Of a stretch of 64,000 nt of DNA, positions 9,585 through 19,042 are shown piece after piece. Below the pieces are notes generated by a model that searched no databases, was not told the origin of the DNA, and saw only the letters and a list, made by a program, of their open reading frames with translations. Numbering within the stretch: position 1 is the stretch's first letter; the number at the start of each line of letters is the position of its first letter. The stretch is from Lachancea thermotolerans CBS 6340 (taxonomy: Eukaryota; Ascomycota; Saccharomycetes; Saccharomycetales; Saccharomycetaceae). Position numbers and translations under genes: made by a program. The DNA lies in NCBI RefSeq assembly GCF_000142805.1, contig NC_013082.1, forward strand, positions 868,001 through 932,000, written 5' to 3'.

Positions 9585-10268
9585 ATGCTGCCTGTCCGAA
9601 GCGCAAGAAACTGGCTAACTTTGCGGAATTCGTGGCTATTGCTGCGAAATGCTGGAAGAAGAAGCTTTTATTCGACTAAACCTAAGGCTCCAAGAAAAGA
9701 TGAATTGCCTAGTTTCACAAAAATCGCGCTGGTTGGAGTCGTGGGCACAATTATTTTCGCTGAAGCGGTGAAGTCTTTGGACAAAAATCAGCCCAAAAAC
9801 TCATACTCCGAATCTGAATACGCAGAGGTTGTTAAAAACATGAAACGAAGAAAGGTAATGTTTTCTCCTGGAGAGCTCAAGGTGCAGATAGCAGTTCAGG
9901 GCGTGAATCCAGGAAATTTCCACGATCGTGGTAGAATCGTTGAGCCTTTTGAAGTTGCAGAGACTTATAGGAAGATGGACAATGATAGGTATCAGCCGCT
10001 ACTAAATGACCTCAGAGACACATACGGCGACCAATATGTCCAAAATCTCCCCCAGGGGCTGCTTGTCATGTTGATTGGCAGGTACCTGAAAGATACTTGC
10101 CAAAAGGGGGACAGCGTTTTAGTTGTCGACTTCCCTCTTGATATGAGTGATGCGATCAAGTTTGAGAATGAGATATCGGTTGTTGACAAGGTGCTTTTCA
10201 ACTCTCCTGAAGCCGATAGCGATTTGGCCAAATATTACCAAACTGTCAACAAAGTTGAGATTCTCTAG
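9585..10268 (+). CDS. AIM36: Mitochondrial inner-membrane protein Aim36
   Basis: Aim36 (Fmp39) is a fungal mitochondrial protein of unknown molecular role. The ATG at 9585 gives 227 residues. The first 35 or so are rich in Arg, Ser and Leu without acidic residues (MLPVRSARNWLTLRNSW), a typical mitochondrial presequence. One transmembrane segment follows at about 48-66 (IALVGVVGTIIFAEAV), and then a conserved soluble domain with KRRKVMFSPGELK and VNPGNFHDRG. It is shorter than S. cerevisiae Aim36 (about 255). It is convergent with SNU23, from the chr IV block, and follows MRPS8 in the chr XIII order. Confidence 0.9.
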   Translation: MLPVRSARNWLTLRNSWLLLRNAGRRSFYSTKPKAPRKDELPSFTKIALVGVVGTIIFAEAVKSLDKNQPKNSYSESEYAEVVKNMKRRKVMFSPGELKVQIAVQGVNPGNFHDRGRIVEPFEVAETYRKMDNDRYQPLLNDLRDTYGDQYVQNLPQGLLVMLIGRYLKDTCQKGDSVLVVDFPLDMSDAIKFENEISVVDKVLFNSPEADSDLAKYYQTVNKVEIL

Positions 10269-10317
10269 GCCTGTATGGCGCACAACCTACCATTTTGTAA
10301 ATAGTAAGACAGAATTG

Positions 10318-10878
10318 TCATTTTTTGGTGCTCCCAAATCCTGTAAATCCCATTATCTTGTTAACTCCATCAGAAAGGGGTAAATTTTCTTCAGCAACCT
10401 TCTTCTTCTCTGACTTGAGCTTTTTCGCAGGTCGTGAGTCCTGCCGATTCTCCTTGAGGAAATCGCGTATCAAGTTAGAGTAAACCTCTTCAAACTCCTG
10501 TACAGTTACATCTTCATTATCTCTCAAGTCCAAAATGAGTGACTCTCCGAAAGTTAGCTCGAATTTAATTTGATGCGTTTTGTGATTCAAGTGATTCACG
10601 AATTGAAGCGTATCTTTGAAAGTCAAGTCGCACAACTCACAGTAAAAGCCAAACTGTTTGCCCTTTTTGTAGGAAGTTATCGTTGGAGCCAGTACTCTCT
10701 CATTCGAGTTCTGTGTTGCTTCTGCTACTAACAAGGCGTGGTTGGAGTATCGAGTCTTTAGCTTTTCTAGCTGCTGAGGGTTCAGCTTTTCAGCTATTGT
10801 TGCCAGCTTTCCTCTCGATTCACGCTCAAGTTCCGCATACTCATCACGATCCCAAGTCCTCCTTCCGAAGTTAGACAT
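10318..10878 (-). CDS. SNU23: U4/U6.U5 tri-snRNP zinc-finger protein Snu23
   Basis: Snu23 is a spliceosomal B-complex protein that joins with the tri-snRNP and sits near the U6 ACAGAGA helix. Starting at the ATG at 10878 (MSNFGRRTWDRDEYAE), it has 186 residues. The family N-terminal signature GRRTWDRDEY is clear. A single C2H2 (U1-like) zinc finger is seen at about residues 80-105 (FYCELCDLTFKD, then HLNHKTH). The C-terminus is lysine-rich. The seven upstream codons in frame lack an ATG in the conserved position, so they are excluded. Syntenic with YDL098C, beside RPN6 apart from the inserted TPP1. Confidence 0.94.
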   Translation of the reverse strand: MSNFGRRTWDRDEYAELERESRGKLATIAEKLNPQQLEKLKTRYSNHALLVAEATQNSNERVLAPTITSYKKGKQFGFYCELCDLTFKDTLQFVNHLNHKTHQIKFELTFGESLILDLRDNEDVTVQEFEEVYSNLIRDFLKENRQDSRPAKKLKSEKKKVAEENLPLSDGVNKIMGFTGFGSTKK

Positions 10879-10992
10879 GGTATAAGCGGCTAATATCACG
10901 CTTCTTGAAACTGTTGTCTACAGAAAATGTAGCATTAAAATTCCTTGAAATAAGATTAGCAGAAAAGTAAGCGATAGGCGCAAAAGCCCATA

Positions 10993-11715
10993 ATGACGCC
11001 TCGATTGTCCCATAGAACAGTCGTTTTACCTCACATGATAAAGTTCCTGCCAAAGCTTCCAGTTGCAGGTGAACTACCAAGGGTTTATGGCTTTGACTTG
11101 GACCACACCTTAATAAAACCAAAATCGGGAGGTAGGTTTGGCCGTTCAGCTGATGACTGGATGTTTATGTCATACGCCTTGAAAAGCGACAGAAGCAGTG
11201 AGAAAGATGCCAGCAAAGTCCGCAGGTCTGCCGATACGTTAGTTGATATTTTGAGTGTTGACGCCAATGCACATGTTGTTGTCTTTTCTAACCAAGGAGG
11301 AGTCATTACAGTACCGAGAGATTCTAAGAGCTGCGTAAAGTATATGAACAAGATCGAAACGATCTTAAAAGATCCATCTCTTGAAAAAGTCCGAGATCGT
11401 ATATGGCTGTATGCTTCTCCCAAAAGGCCTGCTTCTCTATCAAATAAAAAAACCAAGCCCGGGAAAATCACAAAAGCCGCGCGTACATTGCCAGAAAAAA
11501 AGCCTGTGGCAGACACTACTTACCCATTCGAGACCATGAGGAAGCCTAATATTGGTATGTATGAAGAGTTCAAGAAAGATTTTCCTGGAGAGTTTGAATT
11601 CGTCTACTACTGTGGAGATGCCGCTGGGAGGGCCTCAGATTTTAGTGACAGCGACAAGATGTTTGCACAAAATGTGGGCTCAGAGTTCCGTACACCTGAA
11701 GAGGTTTTTATATAG
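10993..11715 (+). CDS. TPP1: DNA 3'-phosphatase Tpp1
   Basis: Tpp1 removes 3'-phosphates from DNA breaks so that repair polymerases and ligases can act. It is the phosphatase half of polynucleotide kinase/phosphatase, without the kinase, as is usual in Saccharomycetaceae. The 240 residues contain the HAD-superfamily motif I DLDHTL (nucleophile Asp and acid Asp) near residue 35, motif II SNQGG, and a late acidic motif YYCGDAAGRASDFSDSD that closes the metal site. The second in-frame ATG (11035) is possible, but the first fits the family length of about 238. It is divergent from SNU23 and convergent with RPN6. Confidence 0.95.
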   Translation: MTPRLSHRTVVLPHMIKFLPKLPVAGELPRVYGFDLDHTLIKPKSGGRFGRSADDWMFMSYALKSDRSSEKDASKVRRSADTLVDILSVDANAHVVVFSNQGGVITVPRDSKSCVKYMNKIETILKDPSLEKVRDRIWLYASPKRPASLSNKKTKPGKITKAARTLPEKKPVADTTYPFETMRKPNIGMYEEFKKDFPGEFEFVYYCGDAAGRASDFSDSDKMFAQNVGSEFRTPEEVFI

Positions 11716-11776
11716 TCACAAGACACGCATGCATTTCGGCTATTTCTTTGACGTATTTAGACTATTTTACCAAAAT

Positions 11777-13045
11777 CTAATTGAGAACACTAGCCTTCTC
11801 AAAAAGCTGTTCAACAACCTTATTTAGCTGTCCGATAAGCTCGAGAGAAGAATCGTAAGTGGCGTCCTGGTGAGGTGTTTCATATATATACAGCCATCCG
11901 TTCCCTTGGTCGAGTACTCCGTAAAAGACCTTGTCGAGAATCATTTGCGATAACTTCCCTTCAACCTGTTGGCTGTCTAGGCCGATCATCTTGGAAATGT
12001 GACGCACCTCGACACAGTCAAAAGGTTCAATGATTTTGCACAGATTAGATTCCAACAAAGTATCATACAGAGCGTTGAAATGTGACCTAATTAGGGAGTC
12101 ACCCATCAGCTCCTTTTCGTACTTTTTCAAAGCGGCATTGAACTCCAGCAGAGATCTGTGAGAGTAAGCCTCAGCCACGGCCTTCATGGCATCGATGCCA
12201 CGAGACTGGTAGCTTTCTTTGGTATATTTGGCGTTTAGAATAGAGTTGACTTCGTCTATCAAGTTCAGCATAATCTTCGATAGCAGCATGTAGTTTAAAA
12301 CTTGCGCAGCCTTCTCCTGCGAGTTGGTCGACTGATTGTGGAAGCCCTCGAACGCCTCGTAAAAGTATGAAAAAGCGGTTTTGTAGTCCTTGTCCTCACA
12401 GTGCAACATACCGCTAATGAGATCTAGTTCTGCAACCGTCAGCGTAGGACAGTATATGGAGTTTGCGGCTGTTCTGGCACTGGTGAGGGCAGCCTTCGCC
12501 TTTGCCAGGTTCCTCAGCTTGTGATAGACCTTGGCTTCCAGCAAGTGCACATCCACAAGAGACGATTTGTCGTCCAGTTTCTTAAACTCGCGAAGCAGGC
12601 CGTTGATCAGCTGCAAGGACTCGTTGTACTGCGTTTTCTCGAAATATAGAGTGGCTAGCCTTATGGACAAGGAGTGCTTCAGGAACACACGCTTCTCTTT
12701 GGTCGCGAACTCAATGCTCTCCTTGCACACCTCGATCTGTTTGTCCAGCGAGTTGGGGATTTTGTCAAACTGGTCAATAAGGGTTTTGAGCACCTTGGCG
12801 GTCTTAGATTTGGCATATTGCATCATGAGCTCCCTAGCATGTGGGATGAATTCAGCGAGCTTATCGGGCTGGTTCGAAAGCCCATAGAGACTGCCTAGCT
12901 CTACTATGCATTGTTCTTGGGTTTGGGTTTTGGCCGAGCTCTTGCTGGTGTCGGAGCTATCTTTCAGCAGTGAAATATATAGTTCTTCGGCCTTCGAATA
13001 TTCCTTATTTTCGACAAGCTTCCTAGCCTCCTCAATCGATGCCAT
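11777..13045 (-). CDS. RPN6: 26S proteasome lid subunit Rpn6
   Basis: Rpn6 is a PCI-domain subunit of the proteasome regulatory particle that clamps the lid to the base and core. The 422 residues (S. cerevisiae about 434) form TPR-like helical repeats through about residue 290, then the C-terminal PCI domain with winged helix (FDCVEVRHISKMIGLDSQQVEGKLSQMI) and a final helix ending EQLFEKASVLN for lid bundling. The promoter has an exact Rpn4 site, GGTGGCAAA, on the coding strand 41-49 bp before the ATG, so it is likely part of the Rpn4 proteasome regulon. Syntenic with YDL097C. Confidence 0.97.
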   Translation of the reverse strand: MASIEEARKLVENKEYSKAEELYISLLKDSSDTSKSSAKTQTQEQCIVELGSLYGLSNQPDKLAEFIPHARELMMQYAKSKTAKVLKTLIDQFDKIPNSLDKQIEVCKESIEFATKEKRVFLKHSLSIRLATLYFEKTQYNESLQLINGLLREFKKLDDKSSLVDVHLLEAKVYHKLRNLAKAKAALTSARTAANSIYCPTLTVAELDLISGMLHCEDKDYKTAFSYFYEAFEGFHNQSTNSQEKAAQVLNYMLLSKIMLNLIDEVNSILNAKYTKESYQSRGIDAMKAVAEAYSHRSLLEFNAALKKYEKELMGDSLIRSHFNALYDTLLESNLCKIIEPFDCVEVRHISKMIGLDSQQVEGKLSQMILDKVFYGVLDQGNGWLYIYETPHQDATYDSSLELIGQLNKVVEQLFEKASVLN

Positions 13046-13085
13046 CGCGCCTTATAAGGGTGTATATATTCCTTGTTTCGTAGTG

Positions 13086-13094
13086 TTTGCCACC
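13086..13094 (-). promoter_or_regulatory. Rpn4-binding site (PACE) of RPN6
   Basis: The minus strand reads GGTGGCAAA, the exact proteasome-associated control element, just upstream of the RPN6 start at 13045. The Rpn4 regulon is established for proteasome genes in S. cerevisiae and related yeasts. Its use here is inferred from the perfect match and the position. Confidence 0.85.
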
Positions 13095-13396
13095 TTGAAT
13101 ACGTCTTAGTTAGCGATCTTTGGCTAAAAACACTAGCGTACTATGGCCGGGTAATAAACAAACTTCGCAGTGTATAGACAGTTATAAAACCATTAAATAC
13201 CCTCACTGGCGCCCTCAGAGTTGCTTGTTTGGTCACCGAGGGGGGCCTGGGGGTGCTGGATGACAAGCTCCAATAATCACTAGGCCCATCATGATCAGAA
13301 AAGTGCCTTTTGTAATTCGACTTTAACGCGGGCGTACATATGAATACAGCGTCGAAACTAACCCCACCCCCCCCTTCAAGAAGATATGTAGTAGTT

Positions 13397-13440
13397 CAGG
13401 GCCCGCTAGCTGCTCTTAGTCATGGTAATAGCGGGCTCTG
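13397..13440. repeat. Inverted repeat / hairpin, 12-bp stem
   Basis: Left arm 13397-13408 pairs with right arm 13429-13440 over 12 positions, eleven Watson-Crick and one G-T, around a 20-nt loop. The stem is GC-rich (GCCCGCTA core). It lies about 350 bp upstream of RPN6 and 1.04 kb before PMT1, outside any recognised gene. Confidence 0.6.
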
Positions 13441-14482
13441 GTTTTCGTCTGCCATGGTAATTATGGATGCCAGCATACCTACATTCGTGCTTTGGCATTG
13501 AAAGCCGGGAAGCCACAGTAGCCTCGGGGAAGCATAAACAGAAACAAACTATCAAGCTTTGAATGGGAAGGCTCCTGTCGGTCGCGCACCGCTCTTGACG
13601 GCTGGACAGGCGAATTGATGCCCTATAAAATGATCACTGTGTACTAGACGTTTGAATCACCATGCTACTTAGGGTGCCCTGATCTGTCACATTCATGGTT
13701 TCGGTACACCCGCGAGCATACCTGATGCTCAAGCCAGAAAACCAAAGAAAGCACTAATGCGGTTTTTGTGCGTTTGTGCAACTTTTGCTCATTTTAGTGC
13801 TTCAACCTAGTCCCGAAAGTTAGTGCTAATGACTACATCAGCCGCATGCGAGTTGTGCACTACTCGCGGAAACTCCTATTCCTGGAAGGTTTCTTCTGAT
13901 ATTTTATGATGTAACTCAAATATGACTAAAGCCGAGAATACGGGAGTCCTGGACCGCAAAAGTACCTGCTTGTGGGTAGAGTGCTGCCTCAGTACTTCGG
14001 CCTTTCTTTAGGGGACAAATACAAGAAGGTCAAGAGGGAGCACCAGAGTAATTTCACAACACGCGAGGACTCCAAACCTTTGTCGGACACGTCTCAGATA
14101 AATAGAAGGTACTATATGCCTTCCCGGTTGTCAATGTGCAGGGCAAAATGCGTCATCTCTCTGGCCGCCCAGAGGTTTGAGCCGAAGCCAATGTTGTTTA
14201 TACTAATTGTTTGCGAGAAGGAAGCTTGGCAGGGCAGGTTTTAACAAAGTAGTGAGCCAGAGAACATTAGAGCCACAAGGCGGAGTCATTGCCATCGCGT
14301 TCAGCGGCTTGAGACCTAACCTGCTGGGCGCGATGATCAACTCTCTCGGGCTTTTGTTCACATGACCTTAAAACATGAGCGCTCAGCTCAAATTTTTTTG
14401 ACAATATTTACGTGTTCTTCCGAGACTTGAGTTTACTTTCCAAGCCAAAACAAAGCTCCGAAACAATCCGCTGAGTCGTGCA

Positions 14483-16990
14483 ATGCCACCAAAAGCATAC
14501 TCGGAGTCTCAAGGAACTGGGTCCCAAGATCCAGTTCCCGATCTGAATATCGGCAAGGGACCAGAGAGGCCATATGTCGTTACCGAGCCACCTTCGAGTT
14601 TGGTCGAGTCACGTACACCAAAGTCAGCGAAGGAAAAGTTGACAATCGCTGTTCTGCTTCTCGTAACTGCCTTTGTGAGACTTTACGGGCTTTCGTACCC
14701 TAACTCCGTTGTTTTCGACGAGGTTCACTTCGGTGGTTTCGCTTCCAAGTACATCAAGGGTGTTTTCTTCATGGATGTTCACCCACCATTGGCCAAGATG
14801 CTCTTCGCAGCTATCGGCTCAATTGCAGGTTTCACTGGCGACTTTGACTTTGAAAGTATCGGCCAGATGTTCCCCGCGACCACCCCATACTTCTTCATGA
14901 GACTTTTCCCAGCCGTTCTAGGTACTCTCACCGTGCTTCTGATGTACATGACGCTGCGTTGCTCCGGCGTTAGAGTTCCAATCGCGTTCATTGCTTCTTT
15001 GTGCTTCGCGGTGGAAAACAGTTACGTCACCATCTCCAGATATATCCTTCTAGATGCGCCTCTTCTATTCTTCATCGCATCCGCCGTTTACTCCTTTAAG
15101 AAGTACGAGATTTACCCACAAGGTTCTTGGAATTCTCAGAAAGCGTTGCTGAGCACTGGCCTTGCGCTTGGAATGGCTTTGTCCGCCAAGTGGGTTGGAC
15201 TATTCACTATCGCCTGGGTCGGAATCTTGTGTGTCTGGAGACTCTGGTTCATGATCGGGGATTTGTCTAAGCCTATCAGGAAAACCGTTAGAGAGGCCGT
15301 CCGCAAGTTTTCTTTCCTCCTAGTCATTCCCCTTGTGATTTACGTCTTTTTCTTCTATGTCCATTTCAAGTGCTTAACTATCCATTCCGATGGCGCCGGG
15401 TTTTTCTCGTCAGCATTCAGAACAACCTTGCAAGGAAACACCATCCCACAAAACATTTTGGCAGATGTCGGCATCGGATCTACTGTATCTATTCGTCACA
15501 TCGCCACAATGGGTGGTTACTTGCACTCTCATGACCACATGTACGAGAAGGGTTCTCAGCAACAGCAAGTTACTCTTTACCCTCACTTGGACGGCAACAA
15601 TGACTGGCTCATTGAGTTGCATGACAAGCCTAATACTCCAGTGACCTCCTTCGAAGGCCTTAAGGACGGAACTATCATTAAATTGAAGCACGTCATCTCT
15701 CAACGCAGACTACATTCCCATGACCACAAGGCCCCTGTTTCCGAGAGTGCTGACTGGCAAAAGGAGGTTTCCTGCTACGGCTTCGACGGTTTCGAGGGTG
15801 ACGGAAACGACAACTGGGCCATTGAGATTGACAAGGACGCCACCGCCCCGGGCGAGGCACAAGAACGTGTCAAGGCGCTAGAGACTAAATTCAGACTAAA
15901 GCACACCATTATGAACTGCCATTTGTTCTCGCATGAAGTCAAGCTGCCTAAGTGGGGCTTTGAGCAACAAGAAGTTACTTGCGCAAGCCAGGGTAAACCT
16001 CATTTGACGCTGTGGTATATCGAAGGTAACTCGCACCCTCTGTTGAACGAAACCTCCGAGCGTGTGTCTTACAAGGAGCCAACTTTCTTGGAAAAGCTAG
16101 TTGAGTCACATCAAAAGATGTGGCATATTAACAAAAATTTGAATGAACCTCACATCTACGAGTCCAAGCCACATTCTTGGCCATTCCTCCTAAGAGGCAT
16201 CAATTACTGGGGCCATGACCACAAGCAGGTCTACCTGCTTGGTAATGCTATTGTCTGGTGGTCTGTTACAGCGTTCATTGCTATTTTTGGTTTGCTTGTC
16301 GGTTACGAGCTCCTGGCCTGGCAATTGGGCAAACCAATCTTGCAAGATGCCAAGGTGGTTAACTTCCATGTCCAAACCATTCACTATCTGTTGGGTTACG
16401 TGCTGCATTACATCCCATCGTTCTTAATGGGACGCCAACTGTTTTTGCACCACTACTTGGCCGCTTACTACTTTGGGATTTTGGCCCTTGCTCACGCTAT
16501 GGAAATAACGGTAACATATGTTTTCCGTAAAAGAGAAACGGTCGGTTACGCCATTGCCGGGGCCTTCCTGAGCGCCGTTGTTTACTTCTTTGTGTCATAC
16601 CGGGCCTTGATTTACGGAACTCCGTGGACCAACGAGCTTTGCCAGAAGTCAAAGTGGCTTTCTGGATGGGACTACCCTTGCCACAACTTTTTGTCGTCAT
16701 ATGAAGATTACAAAAAGCTAGAAACAGAACAAGCGCACCAGCCTGTATCTCCATCTAACACCCTAGCCGCTGGCGCCGACTCTCAGCCTACAGTCGCACA
16801 ACAAGCTCCAAACGCGCAGCAAGCCATTCCCGAGGACTTTGATGTTGACGAAATAATCGCTGCCCCTGGCAACAAAAAGTTTGTTGATCAAAACGGGAAT
16901 GAGCTTCCTTTTGATGTCGTAAAGGAAGTTCTGGACAACGGGGGATCTGTCATGAGCGTTGAACACCGCTCTCACACTGAAATCCTTTAA
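14483..16990 (+). CDS. PMT1: Protein O-mannosyltransferase Pmt1
   Basis: Pmt1 is an ER multi-pass enzyme that, paired with Pmt2, moves mannose from dolichyl-phosphate mannose to Ser/Thr of secreted proteins. The 835 residues (S. cerevisiae about 817) show the GT39 N-terminal membrane domain with the catalytic acidic motif FDEVHFGG at about residues 77-84 and VHPPLAK. A luminal MIR-repeat domain follows at about 330-510 (LHSHDH and LFSHEV repeats), then a C-terminal set of membrane helices with MGRQLFLHHYLAAYYFG. A cytosolic tail rich in Gln/Pro ends the protein. Codon use is biased to preferred codons, suggesting high expression. Syntenic with YDL095W. Confidence 0.97.
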   Translation: MPPKAYSESQGTGSQDPVPDLNIGKGPERPYVVTEPPSSLVESRTPKSAKEKLTIAVLLLVTAFVRLYGLSYPNSVVFDEVHFGGFASKYIKGVFFMDVHPPLAKMLFAAIGSIAGFTGDFDFESIGQMFPATTPYFFMRLFPAVLGTLTVLLMYMTLRCSGVRVPIAFIASLCFAVENSYVTISRYILLDAPLLFFIASAVYSFKKYEIYPQGSWNSQKALLSTGLALGMALSAKWVGLFTIAWVGILCVWRLWFMIGDLSKPIRKTVREAVRKFSFLLVIPLVIYVFFFYVHFKCLTIHSDGAGFFSSAFRTTLQGNTIPQNILADVGIGSTVSIRHIATMGGYLHSHDHMYEKGSQQQQVTLYPHLDGNNDWLIELHDKPNTPVTSFEGLKDGTIIKLKHVISQRRLHSHDHKAPVSESADWQKEVSCYGFDGFEGDGNDNWAIEIDKDATAPGEAQERVKALETKFRLKHTIMNCHLFSHEVKLPKWGFEQQEVTCASQGKPHLTLWYIEGNSHPLLNETSERVSYKEPTFLEKLVESHQKMWHINKNLNEPHIYESKPHSWPFLLRGINYWGHDHKQVYLLGNAIVWWSVTAFIAIFGLLVGYELLAWQLGKPILQDAKVVNFHVQTIHYLLGYVLHYIPSFLMGRQLFLHHYLAAYYFGILALAHAMEITVTYVFRKRETVGYAIAGAFLSAVVYFFVSYRALIYGTPWTNELCQKSKWLSGWDYPCHNFLSSYEDYKKLETEQAHQPVSPSNTLAAGADSQPTVAQQAPNAQQAIPEDFDVDEIIAAPGNKKFVDQNGNELPFDVVKEVLDNGGSVMSVEHRSHTEIL

Positions 16991-17131
16991 AGCACTTACA
17001 CAACTAAACTTTAGCCCATGACCTATATGTAAATTCTATAATACAGTAATGTGGCTCTTTCTACATTCCGAGAAAAATGATTTCCCCATCGACAGGGCAT
17101 GTTTGCTTCTGGAAGCTTTTTCTTCAACCTT

Positions 17132-19042
17132 TTACTTACTCCCAGCTTCTGCGTCTTCGTCGATAATAAACTCAGCAGCATGATGCATGCGCTCACCCTT
17201 AAATCTCTTCTTCATATATCTAACAAAGATCAACGCTATACTCACGACGCCAACGGCAGTTGCCAAATGTGCGAGCACATGAAATGTATGAGTGTAGCAT
17301 AGTGTTCCCTTCTCACAGAAAGCCTCATTTGGCTCCGTGTTATTGGAAAAGTCTCTAGCAAATATCCCCGAAAACAGTTTCACGCTTATAATGCCTCCAG
17401 TTGTAGTTAGGCCCCAAATTGTACTAAACCCTTCGGTACCAAATTGGTCAGCTATGATAGCTGGAAAAGTTCCAAAAGTGACGCCAAACGCATAGCCGAT
17501 TATGAGCGAAGTCAGAGAAACATTGCGAATGAATGAAATGCTCTGCGGCCCCAGCATGCCCTTGATGGTCACTGTATCTGAGAGGAGCTTGTTTGACCCA
17601 TAGTACATAAGTACGCATGCCAGTAATACACACCACTCTCTTTGGGCTTTTAATCTCTTGACAAGCAAATCCGAAACAGGTCCCGCTGACAGCCTTCCCG
17701 CGAAAGACATTACAGATATAATGGAGACTTGAAGAGATTGTATCGCTTTTGCGTTGACCTTCTCGTCAGGATTCGCGTGGACAAGGGCTTCTATGACAAA
17801 ACCGACCGAATAAATATATGTCTGCCCAATACCTTGGAGGGTAGCTAATATCAGATAATATGCAACGTATTTTGGCTTCGTAATTGTTTGGTAGAGGTGA
17901 CTGTCTTTGTAGGTAGACTTTTCAACATTGTTTGGTTCAAAAACTAAGACATCTGGCTCAGCAGGAGCAGAGGGGGTGGGAGGTGGAGAGTTTTTTAGCA
18001 GAGAATCGCGTCTACTAGCAGTTACCGGTGACCTGGGAGCTTGGGATGGTTCTAAAAAGTTGGCAGGTATCTGGCCAGATCGTTCGGCATTTAGTTGCGA
18101 AAGGCTGCCACTAGAAGCCCTTGGAGCACGGCTGAGGTCGGTGTCCGATGGCCGCACCCGGCCAAACCCCCAAAAAGACAAAGAGCCGGGAAGGTCCCTG
18201 GCCCACGCAAATGAAGAGGTTCGTTTGAAAGTTGAGTTTTGGGAATCGAAGGATTCGACAGAGCCCGATACTTGTGACGACGACCTGCTGCTCATCGCTT
18301 GATAATTTCCGAACGAGCCGCGAGATGCGCTTTTCGCGGGTTTGTTTTGAATGAATATTGGCTGAGCTAATTGCTCGCTACTGGACTCCTGGTTTACTCT
18401 CACATTGGAGGAGCTGCTGGTGTCGATGACTGAAGATTGCCTCCTTTTTTTTGGGCGAGTATGTCCCACCATGATCCTCAAGGTGAAGCACCCGGTAAGG
18501 ATCATTGCCGAACACATATACATCAGGACCGTGAAAACCGCGTCCATACGGTCTCCAAAGAGCCACGCGCACAGCGACGAATACACTAGACCTGCTAACG
18601 CGTACAGCGAGACGGGAAATGCGCCCGCAGTACCTCTATGGCGCGGGAAATTGGTGGTGCAACACTTCACGGACGCATAGAACCCCGACACCGAGCCGAA
18701 CCCGACCAGGGCCAGGGCCAGCGATACCAGCATGATGCTAGCTATCTCGTGCACATAGCAAAACCGGAGGATCCAATACGCGAGGAACGTACACACCGCG
18801 CCTATACCACACGAGAGCTGTGGAGAGTGCCTGTCGATCACAAGACCGGCGATGAAACCGAGAGCAGCGGAGCCGATGGTCAGCGCAAACGAAAGAGTGC
18901 TCGACTGGGATACAGGGATGTGGCACCGTTCCAGCAGCTGCGGCGCGTAGAAGCTGTACAGGTAGGGGGTTCCCGCGCCTAGCGCGACGATGTTGCTTCC
19001 TATGAAGCAGCTGAGCAGCTGGGATCTTGAAGGAGGCGCCAT
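17132..19042 (-). CDS. MFS/nodulin-like transporter, YMR155W family
   Basis: A predicted major-facilitator membrane protein of 636 residues. About six membrane segments lie in residues 8-195. They start with the nodulin-like pattern FIGSNIVALGAGTPYLYSFYAPQL. A long serine-rich cytosolic loop covers about 200-375, and six more membrane segments lie in about 385-610 (ISFIRNVSLTSLIIGYAFGVTFGTFPAII). The S. cerevisiae homologue YMR155W (about 547 residues) has no known substrate; Mch1, a monocarboxylate-transporter-like protein, is a relative. The extra length is in the central loop, which may be a phosphorylation or ubiquitination region. The gene follows TPP1 in the chr XIII order, with RPN6 and PMT1 inserted. 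Confidence 0.85.
   Translation of the reverse strand: MAPPSRSQLLSCFIGSNIVALGAGTPYLYSFYAPQLLERCHIPVSQSSTLSFALTIGSAALGFIAGLVIDRHSPQLSCGIGAVCTFLAYWILRFCYVHEIASIMLVSLALALVGFGSVSGFYASVKCCTTNFPRHRGTAGAFPVSLYALAGLVYSSLCAWLFGDRMDAVFTVLMYMCSAMILTGCFTLRIMVGHTRPKKRRQSSVIDTSSSSNVRVNQESSSEQLAQPIFIQNKPAKSASRGSFGNYQAMSSRSSSQVSGSVESFDSQNSTFKRTSSFAWARDLPGSLSFWGFGRVRPSDTDLSRAPRASSGSLSQLNAERSGQIPANFLEPSQAPRSPVTASRRDSLLKNSPPPTPSAPAEPDVLVFEPNNVEKSTYKDSHLYQTITKPKYVAYYLILATLQGIGQTYIYSVGFVIEALVHANPDEKVNAKAIQSLQVSIISVMSFAGRLSAGPVSDLLVKRLKAQREWCVLLACVLMYYGSNKLLSDTVTIKGMLGPQSISFIRNVSLTSLIIGYAFGVTFGTFPAIIADQFGTEGFSTIWGLTTTGGIISVKLFSGIFARDFSNNTEPNEAFCEKGTLCYTHTFHVLAHLATAVGVVSIALIFVRYMKKRFKGERMHHAAEFIIDEDAEAGSK

Larger units (their letters stand above)
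13046..14482. other. Long intergenic region between RPN6 and PMT1
   Basis: At 1.44 kb this is unusually long for this genome. Beyond the Rpn4 site it has a Reb1-type site CGGGTAA at 13148-13154 and a C-run at 13364-13374. A 12-bp hairpin lies at 13397-13440, and the heptamer TTAGTGC or its complement occurs three times at 13751-13826. No ATG-started open frame of note is present; the one at 13975-14244 lacks an ATG at its start and looks like chance. An unannotated RNA, a replication origin or long promoters are all possible; none is shown. Confidence 0.5.

Noticed and set aside
13295-13320. GCCTTTTGT resembling the U5 snRNA loop
   Set aside because: Flanks do not form the required stem and no Sm site is placed suitably.
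13972-14244. 90-codon open frame in the RPN6-PMT1 gap
   Set aside because: Begins with GTG, no ATG near its start, unremarkable composition, no family recognised.
14330-14350. GCGCGATGATC resembling a U3 snoRNA box and the PAC motif
   Set aside because: None of the other U3 parts (5' domain, terminal stem, final box D) are nearby; single short match.
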